From Firmicutes bacterium UBA1065 (lineage in GTDB: Bacteria > Bacillota > Clostridia > Tissierellales > Sedimentibacteraceae): a stretch of 6,403 nt of DNA. A program made the translations under genes and the position numbers. The notes beneath the pieces were generated by a model. The model worked only from the letters and a program-made list of their open reading frames with translations, did no database searches and was not told the origin of the DNA. The DNA lies in assembly GCA_002316225.1 (NCBI GenBank), contig DCDC01000110.1:1-6403 (forward strand), given 5' to 3'. Below, piece after piece: positions 1 through 5,099 of this stretch (the first letter of the stretch is position 1; each line of letters opens with the position of its first letter).

Positions 1-443
1 GATCTGTAAGCATCGGACAATCAATGTGGGCTCTTCCTGCTTCCGAAGAACATTTAGAAGTTTTCAATGACATATCAAAAGAAATAACTGAAAACGGCGG
101 TAACGCATACATCGCAAACGCTGATTTTATTAGCACGGGAAATACTGATGACATAATCAATCTGTTTAATAAAACCAGAGATGAGGAATACGGGGAGTTT
201 TTAGAAAAATGCGAAGACTTTTTCCTTGAAATTGAAAAGGAAACAAAAAGAAAAAACTTCACATATGTTGAACTTGAAGAAAATGAAGAAGAATACAACA
301 AGCTTGTGGAGTGGTTAAAGAAGATAAGTAATAGAGATTTTTTTAATGCACCACAAAAAAAGCAGGCAGAGGAAACGCTAGAAAAATGCAAATACCTGCT
401 GAATGATTTTAGCAATAAGGTATACGCATCAAATGAAGAATAA
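1..443 (+). CDS. ChrB N-terminal-domain protein, 5' end outside the window
   Basis: The frame is open to the left edge. A methionine codon at 24 exists, but the in-frame residues before it (SVSIGQS) fit the family, so it is internal and the gene is partial. 146 residues are visible. The stretch GQSMWALPASEEHLEVF, the following GGNAY, the acidic DEEYGEFLEKCEDFFLEIEKE and the ELEENEEEYNKL segment resemble the N-terminal domain of the chromate-resistance regulator ChrB as I remember it. Long ChrB proteins add a second C-terminal domain. This one stops after the first domain, as stand-alone Gram-positive versions do. In proteobacteria ChrB is a chromate-responsive regulator, but the role of the single-domain form is not established. 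It ends 24 bases before the transporter gene, suggesting one transcript. Family call fairly firm; function uncertain. Confidence 0.78.
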   Translation, partial: SVSIGQSMWALPASEEHLEVFNDISKEITENGGNAYIANADFISTGNTDDIINLFNKTRDEEYGEFLEKCEDFFLEIEKETKRKNFTYVELEENEEEYNKLVEWLKKISNRDFFNAPQKKQAEETLEKCKYLLNDFSNKVYASNEE

Positions 444-467
444 AAATAAAACAGAAGGGGTTAGTTT

Positions 468-1697
468 ATGAGTCATAATTCAAAGAATAACTTTACACCG
501 GCAGTAACTGTGATAATCATATTCGGTATTATCAGTATGATGGGGGATGTAATTTATGAAGCTGCAAGGAGTGTCAACAGCCAGTATTTGAATCTGTTGA
601 GCATTAGTGCAGCTCAAGTCGGACTGGTCTTTGGCATTGGAGAGTTCTTAGGATATTTTCTGAGGCTTGTTGCCGGAAGTTTATCGGATAAAAGCGGAAG
701 GCACTGGATTTTTATTTTTTTGGGCTATGGCATGCTACTGGTTGTGCCCCTGATGGGAATCACTATGAACTGGAATATTCTCGTCGTGCTGATTTTAATG
801 GAGCGAATCGGAAAAGCATTGCGCAGTCCGGCAAAGGATACAATTATCTCCGGTGTTGCAGAAAATCAGGCTGGAGTTGGATTTGCCTTCGGCCTTCAGG
901 AAGCTCTGGATCAAATAGGCGCTTTTGTTGGACCTCTTATTTTCGCTATGGTTTTTTATTTTTCGGGAAAGAATGGAATTGCACAGTATCAGTTGGGATA
1001 TAAATCATTGTTTATTCCGTTTGTAATTCTAATGCTGTTTCTGATATATGCATATAGAAGGATTAAACGAGACAATCTTATCCCCGCGGTAATAAAAAAG
1101 GATTTTAATAAGGAGAAACTTAAACCGATTTTTTGGATTTATACTGCCTTCACCTTTTTCTGCACATTAGGATTTGTTAATTTCAGTACAGTAGGTTACC
1201 ATCTGAAAGCTAACAATCTGATGTCAGATGTAAATATAACCTTGCTTTATTCAATAGCCATGGTTGTTGATGCTGTTTCGGCACTGTTTGTGGGCAAAGC
1301 TTATGATCAACTGAAAATTAAGACAGAAATGAGAACTGGCGGTCTTCTGGTTTTGATTGCAATTCCATTCCTTACACTGCTGTTGCCGTTTTTAACATTA
1401 AGCAATTCTACAGTGCTTATCGTTATAGGAATGATTGTTTTCGGCATAGTTATGGGAACGCATGAAACGGTTATGCGCTCTGCAATCGCAGATATTACAC
1501 CGTTTAGTAAACGTGGTACCGGTTATGGAGTATTTAATACCGGTTATGGTTTGGCTTTGCTTGGCGGAGCAGCATTGATGGGTTTGCTTTACGATATGAA
1601 TATGATAGGGATTATAATTGCTTTCACTTGTATTACTGAATTGATTGCCATTATTCTATATTTCAAAATGAACAATAGGGTAAAAAACAGACATTAA
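468..1697 (+). CDS. major facilitator superfamily (MFS) transporter
   Basis: A 409-residue integral membrane protein, the usual MFS size, with about twelve hydrophobic segments split by a polar central loop near residues 197-220. The loop after helix 2 carries a form of MFS motif A (GSLSDKSGRHW, residues 70-80). ERIGKALRSPAKDTI (112-126) and its second-half counterpart near HETVMRSAIADITPFSKRGTGYG (332-354) are typical of a drug or anion efflux-like subgroup. The start is set by AGAAGGGG at about 453-460, 7 bases upstream. It follows the ChrB-domain gene closely, so the pair may handle a toxic anion or metal, but the substrate cannot be read from sequence. No hairpin terminator is seen directly after the stop; the downstream DNA is a transposase scrap, so the native 3' flank may be lost. 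Confidence 0.88.
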   Translation: MSHNSKNNFTPAVTVIIIFGIISMMGDVIYEAARSVNSQYLNLLSISAAQVGLVFGIGEFLGYFLRLVAGSLSDKSGRHWIFIFLGYGMLLVVPLMGITMNWNILVVLILMERIGKALRSPAKDTIISGVAENQAGVGFAFGLQEALDQIGAFVGPLIFAMVFYFSGKNGIAQYQLGYKSLFIPFVILMLFLIYAYRRIKRDNLIPAVIKKDFNKEKLKPIFWIYTAFTFFCTLGFVNFSTVGYHLKANNLMSDVNITLLYSIAMVVDAVSALFVGKAYDQLKIKTEMRTGGLLVLIAIPFLTLLLPFLTLSNSTVLIVIGMIVFGIVMGTHETVMRSAIADITPFSKRGTGYGVFNTGYGLALLGGAALMGLLYDMNMIGIIIAFTCITELIAIILYFKMNNRVKNRH

Positions 1698-1743
1698 GTA
1701 AAGCTTTAGGGCATAAACAAATGAATCTGAAAGAAAAAGCAAA

Positions 1744-1815
1744 TACATTACCAGTCTCCTGACACTCATTTATTATTTGTTCTATAAATTCTAAACTATA
1801 TTGTTTTTTAGCCAA
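1744..1815 (-). pseudogene. N-terminal fragment of an insertion-sequence transposase (OrfA, helix-turn-helix)
   Basis: Reading leftward from a TTG at 1815-1813, with GGGGG at 1828-1824 eight bases upstream as a ribosome binding site, the first 24 codons give LAKKQYSLEFIEQIINECQE then TGNV. This is the opening of the first helix-turn-helix protein of IS3/IS911-like elements (usual form KKxYSxEFKxQ...GN followed by VARR). After GNV the match stops. The frame runs on to a TGA at 1665-1663 inside the transporter gene, but those residues (FAFSFRFICLC and beyond) look random. The rest of OrfA, OrfB and the far end of the element are missing, so this is a relic. It marks a recombination or deletion junction between about 1698 and 1744. 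Exact IS family is not certain. Confidence 0.68.
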
Positions 1816-1823
1816 TTCAATTA

Positions 1824-1885
1824 CCCCCTATTTCTATTATTTATGCTAACATATTACGCATTTTTTCTCCAAATCTATTAGGGGG
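1824..1885. repeat. short inverted repeat CCCCCTA / TAGGGGG flanking the transposase start region
   Basis: CCCCCTA at 1824-1830 and its exact reverse complement TAGGGGG at 1879-1885 flank 48 bases. The left copy is also the ribosome binding site of the transposase fragment, and the right copy lies just before the glycine-zipper remnant. It might reflect an insertion-sequence end, but seven bases are too few to show that, and chance is quite possible. Confidence 0.25.
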
Positions 1886-1893
1886 CTAGATAG

Positions 1894-2082
1894 GGAAGCT
1901 GGGCAGGAGGTATTGGAGGAGCCAAAGTGGGAGCAATAGGAGGAGCCGCAGTTGGAACAATGATATGTCCTGGCATAGGAACTGCTATTGGGGGAGTTGT
2001 TGGAGGATTAATTGGAGGTATAGCTGGATCACTGGGAGGCAGAGCGGCAGGGCAGGAAATTGCAAAGGTCGCATACAGATAG
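1894..2082 (+). pseudogene. C-terminal glycine-zipper remnant, probably of a secreted LXG/type VII toxin
   Basis: Sixty-two codons stay open from a TAG at 1891 to a TAG at 2080, with another in-frame TAG at 1879 and no start codon plus ribosome binding site at the left end. The product is almost pure glycine zipper: repeated GG or GxxxG steps with alternating A, I and V (GIGGAKVGAIGGAAVG, GIGTAIGGVVGGLIGG, IAGSLGGRAAG), ending QEIAKVAYR. Such segments insert into or associate with membranes and occur at the C terminus of large secreted proteins, including a pore-forming LXG toxin class (TelE of Streptococcus gallolyticus). The tie to type VII secretion comes from the DUF4176 gene 640 bases downstream and is inference. 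The front of the protein is missing, replaced by DNA carrying a transposase scrap. The internal ATG at 1960 lacks a good ribosome binding site, so expression is unlikely. Confidence 0.6.
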
Positions 2083-2096
2083 AAGAGGTGATATAA

Positions 2097-2699
2097 ATGT
2101 TCTTTAAAAAGAAGACAACCCAACTGGTATATGAGTCAATAAAACACGTTGTTCTTGAAAAAAATGATAAAGTGGCAACAAATTACTTTCTAACCTTGGA
2201 AAAGTACAGCATGGGAAAGCGTAATATTGTATATGAAAATCTGTATCTATGGGATTACATATTAAGGGATGTTATAGTTTCAGTTTTAACTGATTATATT
2301 GTATATATTTATACGCCAGATAAGGAGAATGCTTTAAGTTTGAAGGAAGATTTTAAAAGTATATACCCTTATTATGAGATTTTGGATGGAACAATTTTTT
2401 TAACATGCAATAAAATTGATTACAGAATAGTAACAGAATTGATAAAAGCATATGAGAGTATGTGGGATTGGGATGGACCAATATTTTTTGCGGCATATTA
2501 TGGAAAAAAAGCAGATTTCGATTTTAAAAAGTTAGATAGTTATGAACAATTAAAAGATTATGCTTTAAGGATTGAGTCTGCAAGGGACAAGATGGGAATT
2601 GAAATAACCATTGACCCTGAACAAATCTCAGAGTCTGAACTTATAGAACGGATACGAAGTGTTGCCGAAAAATATAGAATTGAGTTAAAAGTTATATAA
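2097..2699 (+). CDS. hypothetical protein, candidate immunity protein of the degraded toxin locus
   Basis: A 200-residue protein I do not recognise. The start is well supported by AGAGGTG six bases before the ATG, and it lies only 14 bases after the stop of the glycine-zipper remnant, so the two were probably co-transcribed and possibly translationally coupled. The protein has no signal peptide and no convincing membrane helix. It is rich in Lys, Asp, Tyr and Ile, with an aromatic centre (SMWDWDGPIFFAAYYG, around residues 121-136) and a charged C-terminal part that looks helical then strand (SESELIERIRSVAEKYRIELKVI). Its position directly after a toxin C terminus and before a DUF4176 gene is where cytoplasmic immunity genes sit in LXG loci. 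The immunity role is positional inference only; it could instead be a chaperone or an unrelated protein. Confidence 0.75.
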   Translation: MFFKKKTTQLVYESIKHVVLEKNDKVATNYFLTLEKYSMGKRNIVYENLYLWDYILRDVIVSVLTDYIVYIYTPDKENALSLKEDFKSIYPYYEILDGTIFLTCNKIDYRIVTELIKAYESMWDWDGPIFFAAYYGKKADFDFKKLDSYEQLKDYALRIESARDKMGIEITIDPEQISESELIERIRSVAEKYRIELKVI

Positions 2700-2722
2700 A
2701 GAAGTAAAGAAGGTGTGAATCT

Positions 2723-2977
2723 ATGTCAGAATATTTGCCGATAGGTTCCGTGGTGCGTTTGTTTGGCGGTACTAAAAAAATTATGATTTATGGAAGGAAA
2801 CAAATACAGTCAGGAGTGAACAAAAAGTGGGATTATGTTGGTTGCTTATATCCTGAAGGTAATCTAAGTGAAAAGTATAATGTCTTTTTTAACCATAATG
2901 AAATTGAGGAAATTTACTTTAAGGGATATGAGGATGATGAAGAAATCTACACAAGGAAATTATTAAAAAATCTATAA
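2723..2977 (+). CDS. DUF4176 domain protein, type VII secretion (LXG) locus accessory
   Basis: Eighty-four residues, essentially the whole DUF4176 domain. The hallmark opening LPIGSVVRLFGGTKKIMIYGRKQ (residues 5-27), the middle WDYVGCLYPEGNL (37-49) and the end FFNHNEIEEIYFKGYEDDEE (55-74) match the family as I know it. DUF4176 genes recur beside LXG toxins and other type VII secretion genes of Firmicutes, where they are thought to be accessory or targeting factors. The molecular role here is not proven. The ATG follows AAGAAGGTG at about 2707-2715. The gene starts 23 bases after the previous stop and is followed by a hairpin terminator, so it closes the operon. No WXG100, EssC or other secretion-machine gene is in the window, so any cognate apparatus lies elsewhere. 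Confidence 0.85.
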   Translation: MSEYLPIGSVVRLFGGTKKIMIYGRKQIQSGVNKKWDYVGCLYPEGNLSEKYNVFFNHNEIEEIYFKGYEDDEEIYTRKLLKNL

Positions 2978-2989
2978 AATTATTGGGTT

Positions 2990-3022
2990 AAGCACTTGAT
3001 TATATGAAATCAGGTGCTTTTC
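2990..3022 (+). terminator. intrinsic terminator after the DUF4176 gene
   Basis: AAGCACTTGAT at 2990-3000 pairs with ATCAGGTGCTT at 3009-3019, eleven pairs with one T-G wobble and an 8-base loop. The T run is short (TTTT interrupted by C), so it is a moderately strong terminator. It lies 13 bases after the DUF4176 stop. Confidence 0.65.
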
Positions 3023-3087
3023 AGTTGGTCAATAAACTGTACTTTTTGCCTCCTTTTATAGTAAACGTCAAATCGCTTAAACATTGA

Positions 3088-3573
3088 AAAAGTAGCTGCA
3101 TCATAATGAAGCGGTTACATGGTTTTAGTTATTCATTTCATCTTGCGTTGCCATCCTGCAACGATCAGGAAGAGCATTTACATTTCAATGATGAATTTGA
3201 GTATACTGGGGGTATTGATCTTTACATGCCTATTGATCCAAAAGAGGGCATTTCAAGAATTGAAAAGGAAATTGTTTCTGGTGAAACCATAAAAACTGTT
3301 ACTACAAGCTTCAGCGGCAAAAACGCTCAAGATCAGGCACTTGCTTTCATGTTTGAGTTTGCAGGGAAAATAGGTTATGGTTTATCCCAGGAAAGGCGGA
3401 GGACTTTTTGCTATTACAATCACGAAAGGGTAGGTAAAAAGGATTTCTGGTTCAAGGTATATATAGAAGTTAAAAATGAATCTGAGATTAGAGATGACAA
3501 GCTTTAGTTTGAGGTTTTTGAAGGTGGTTTATACGCTATTGTCCGAATTATTTCGGTTGAAAAGAAGTGCTGA
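3088..3573 (+). pseudogene. broken regulator effector-binding (GyrI-like) domain with an in-frame TAG
   Basis: A frame open from 3088 (after a TGA at 3085) contains an ATG at 3106 and stops at TAG 3505-3507, giving 133 residues. The same frame continues after the TAG as FEVFEGGLYAIVRIISVEKKC to a TGA at 3571. The strand-loop pattern at the join, KDFWFKVYIEVKNESEIRDDKL then (stop) FEVFEGGLYAIVR, looks like the effector-binding module of MerR/AraC-type regulators, where a GG-Y-A-V turn follows directly. The amber codon therefore seems to interrupt one ancestral protein. There is no ribosome binding site before the ATG and no DNA-binding domain upstream, and the far C terminus after VRIIS is also lost. 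It is a decayed regulator, damaged at both ends. The family call is from pattern memory and moderate; a truncated 133-residue product cannot be excluded. Confidence 0.55.
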
Positions 3574-3577
3574 CTAA

Positions 3578-3597
3578 TATAATTAAGTATAATTAAG
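3578..3597. repeat. perfect 10-base tandem repeat
   Basis: TATAATTAAG occurs twice head to tail. It lies just after the stop of the broken regulator. Nothing indicates a function; slippage or an operator-like repeat are both possible. Confidence 0.6.
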
Positions 3598-3662
3598 GGT
3601 ATATGGAGAATTTTCTATGTACCATTTTTATAACCGGGGTTATTTGATATTTTCCCTTGAAC

Positions 3663-3683
3663 GGTGATTTTTAAAAAATCACC
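3663..3683. repeat. short AT-rich hairpin, GGTGATTTT / AAAATCACC
   Basis: GGTGATTTT at 3663-3671 is the exact reverse complement of AAAATCACC at 3675-3683, with a 3-base loop. There is no T run after it on either strand, so it is not a standard terminator. It lies eleven bases upstream of the possible promoter at 3694, so an operator is possible. Confidence 0.5.
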
Positions 3684-3693
3684 AATAAATCAA

Positions 3694-3726
3694 TTGACAT
3701 GTTCCCACGTACGAATGCTATATAAA
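3694..3726 (+). promoter_or_regulatory. possible promoter with a MerR-style 19-base spacer and central dyad
   Basis: A perfect -35 TTGACA at 3694-3699 is followed 19 bases later by TATATA at 3719-3724 (TATAAA at 3721 would give 21). The spacer holds TTCCCACGTACGAA (3702-3715), an imperfect dyad around ACGT whose centre coincides with the middle of the spacer. Over-long spacers with centred dyads are the signature of promoters activated by MerR-family proteins. The transcript would run through the hairpin at 3733-3791 toward the flavodoxin-like gene. The regulator is unknown; the broken effector-binding domain upstream is only a suggestive neighbour. Confidence 0.4.
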
Positions 3727-3732
3727 ATAGCC

Positions 3733-3791
3733 CTCTGACATCAATCCCATCAACTTATGCCACGTTGAGACGGTGGTATTGATGTCAAGAG
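3733..3791. repeat. long interrupted inverted repeat (stem-loop)
   Basis: TGACATCAAT at 3736-3745 is the exact reverse complement of ATTGATGTCA at 3778-3787. With one bulged A the pairing extends outward by CTC/GAG to 3733 and 3791. The 32-base interior can form a small nested stem, CCAC at 3760-3763 with GTGG at 3773-3776. No T run follows, so it is not a simple terminator. It could be a structured leader of the transcript from 3731 onward, or the remains of a small mobile element end. Confidence 0.55.
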
Positions 3792-3807
3792 TTTGATAGG
3801 TAATAAG

Positions 3808-3951
3808 TTATATCTTAACCTTTTTTTCCAACATCAAAGAAACGGCATCCAGATAGTCTCCTTCATATTGAATCGTATTATTAACAAGCATAGTTGTAAA
3901 ACCGTGAATGAGACTCCATATGGTTAGAGCATCTAAGGACCAGCTGCTTGG
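3808..3951 (-). pseudogene. C-terminal fragment of a TetR/AcrR-family regulator
   Basis: Reading leftward from about 3951 to a TAA at 3810-3808, about 48 codons give PSSWSLDALTIWSLIHGFTT, then MLVNNTIQYEGDYLDAVSLM and LEKKVKI. The pattern LDALTIWSLIHGFTTMLV is the W-x-L-x-HG-x-x-x-L helix of the TetR-family C-terminal ligand-binding domain. The frame stays open into the flavodoxin-like gene up to 4002, but those residues are only its antisense. The DNA-binding N-terminal domain is absent: the DNA that should encode it, to the right, is instead the flavodoxin-like gene. The breakpoint must lie close to 3945-3960. Orientation is opposite to every intact neighbour, pointing to a rearrangement rather than simple decay. 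Confidence 0.62.
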
Positions 3952-3960
3952 AGTATGATT

Positions 3961-4404
3961 ATGAATAACATAAGTGTCGTTTACGCAACAAAAACACAAC
4001 ATTCAAGAAAGCTGGCAGAAGCGATAGGGAAAGAGCTTGGTGTTGAAGCAATAAATATCACACAGTACCCTCACCCCAAAGCAGCCAGACTTCTCTTTCT
4101 TGTAGGTGGTATTTATGCTGGCAAAAGTAATCCTGATCTTTTATCCTATGCCGAAAAGCTTGATGCTTCCATTGCCGGTAAGGTGGTACTGGTAACGAGC
4201 AGTGCTTCAGCCACCCATCGTAGTCAAAGAGAACTTCGCAAGCTTCTTGTTGCAAAGGGCATTGAAGTCGTAGATGAGATTACTTGCCCCGGAGGATTCC
4301 TGTTTATCAAATTTGGCCGCCCGAATAAGACAGATATCCGGACCGTCGTAGAAAATACAAAGAATATATCCGGAAAAAGCAGCAGCAAGTGCTGCCGGGC
4401 ATGA
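3961..4404 (+). CDS. small flavodoxin-like protein
   Basis: 147 residues from the ATG at 3961, chosen over the ATG at 3955 because GGAG at 3950-3953 lies seven bases before the former and only one before the latter. The fold pattern is flavodoxin-like: strand 1 ISVVYATKTQHSRKLAEAI (residues 4-22) with the phosphate-binding loop, strand 3 and flavin loop LLFLVGGIYAGKSNPDL (44-60), strand 4 KVVLVTSSASATHRSQRELRKLL (74-96), then EVVDEITCPGGFLFIKFGRPNKTDI. Members bind FMN and carry electrons or serve oxidoreductases in the cytoplasm. The phosphate loop TKTQHSRK lacks the classical T-x-T-G-x-T pattern, so flavin binding may be altered. The C terminus carries two adjacent cysteines (KCCRA). It stands alone: a TetR fragment on the opposite strand upstream, a terminator downstream. 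Confidence 0.8.
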   Translation: MNNISVVYATKTQHSRKLAEAIGKELGVEAINITQYPHPKAARLLFLVGGIYAGKSNPDLLSYAEKLDASIAGKVVLVTSSASATHRSQRELRKLLVAKGIEVVDEITCPGGFLFIKFGRPNKTDIRTVVENTKNISGKSSSKCCRA

Positions 4405-4451
4405 CATTTAGACGGTTATACAGACTGAATTATGAAATCTAATAATTTTTC

Positions 4452-4482
4452 ATTCCCTTGACCTAGTTTAAGGGAATTTTTT
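4452..4482 (+). terminator. intrinsic terminator after the flavodoxin-like gene
   Basis: ATTCCCTT at 4452-4459 pairs perfectly with AAGGGAAT at 4470-4477 around a 10-base loop and runs into TTTTTT (4477-4482). It lies 47 bases after the stop. A T run before the stem (4446-4450) reads as A on the other strand, so it may work in both directions. Confidence 0.82.
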
Positions 4483-4507
4483 ATTATGATTGGCACCAAT
4501 ATATGCA

Positions 4508-4543
4508 TGTTATTAATTTGAAAATAATGGTATAATATATAAT
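4508..4543 (+). promoter_or_regulatory. probable promoter of the DUF1801-methyltransferase operon
   Basis: Two overlapping perfect -10 boxes, TATAAT at 4531-4536 and TATAAT at 4538-4543, lie 80-90 bases before the DUF1801 start and after the previous terminator. The -35 is poor: TGTTAT at 4508 is 17 bases from the first box, and TTGAAA at 4518 is only 14 from the second. The leader is about 75 bases with no clear structure. Confidence 0.5.
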
Positions 4544-4622
4544 ATTGTTTATTGATGGCGTAAAAGACTCAGTAGGCGTTGAGGATATTAGGTAAAAAAA
4601 TACAAAAATGAGGAGGTTTATT

Positions 4623-5051
4623 ATGGGTGAAATTAAAACAAGGCCGACTGATCTTGATGTTGATAGTTTTCTGATGAGCGTTGAACCTGCAAAAAAACGC
4701 ATGGACAGTATAGAATTGAAAAAGGTATTTGACAGTGTTTTAAATGAAAAAGCTATATTATGGAATAACAATATGGTAGGATACGGGTTCTACCATTACA
4801 AGTCTGAGAAAAGCAAACAAGAAGGTGAATGGCCATTAATAGCATTCTCACCGCGAAAGCAGTATATAGCTATATATATTATGCCAGGAGTAGGTAATTA
4901 TAAAGATTTACTGGACAAACTCGGTAAACACAAAATCAGCTCAGGTTCATGTATATACATCAATTCAATCAAAGATATTGATATTGACATTTTGAAAGAA
5001 TTAATTTCAACCTCTGTAGCGGACATGAAAAAAATGTACAATGTTGATTAA
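4623..5051 (+). CDS. DUF1801 domain protein (YdhG-like)
   Basis: 142 residues from the ATG at 4623, preceded by a consensus AGGAGG at 4611-4616. The ATG at 4608 precedes that site and is not the start. The opening KTRPTDLDVDSFLMSVEPAKKRMDSIELKKVFDSV, then WNNNMVGYGFYHYK, the segment PLIAFSPRKQYIAIYIMPG, then LLDKLGKHKISSGSCIYINSIKDIDIDILKELI cover the DUF1801 domain end to end and the length is typical. These are small soluble proteins of the YdhG/YdeI-like fold, and no reaction is established for most. It begins a probable operon: the methyltransferase starts 48 bases later with no terminator between. Confidence 0.88.
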   Translation: MGEIKTRPTDLDVDSFLMSVEPAKKRMDSIELKKVFDSVLNEKAILWNNNMVGYGFYHYKSEKSKQEGEWPLIAFSPRKQYIAIYIMPGVGNYKDLLDKLGKHKISSGSCIYINSIKDIDIDILKELISTSVADMKKMYNVD

Positions 5052-5099
5052 GGGTAAGACGGATAGTTAGTAAATAATTATTTGAAAGAGGTAACGAGA

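Noticed and set aside
1878..2123. Minus-strand 81-residue proline-rich reading frame
   Set aside because: It is the antisense of the glycine-zipper remnant: GGA/GGN codons read as TCC/NCC in reverse. It has no ribosome binding site and runs into the next gene.
3952..4002. Upstream part of the minus-strand frame ending at 3808 as a genuine TetR N terminus
   Set aside because: Residues MLCFCCVNDTYVIHNH are antisense to the flavodoxin-like gene and resemble no DNA-binding domain.
4058..4407. Two minus-strand frames (4058-4255 and 4207-4407)
   Set aside because: Both lie inside the flavodoxin-like gene, have no ribosome binding sites and show no family resemblance.
4608..4622. ATG at 4608 as the DUF1801 start
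   Set aside because: It precedes the AGGAGG site at 4611-4616; the ATG at 4623 has ideal spacing and matches where the domain begins.
5082..5099. TTG at 5082 as the methyltransferase start
   Set aside because: No ribosome binding site lies upstream of it, and the GTG at 5100 has AAAGAGG at proper distance.
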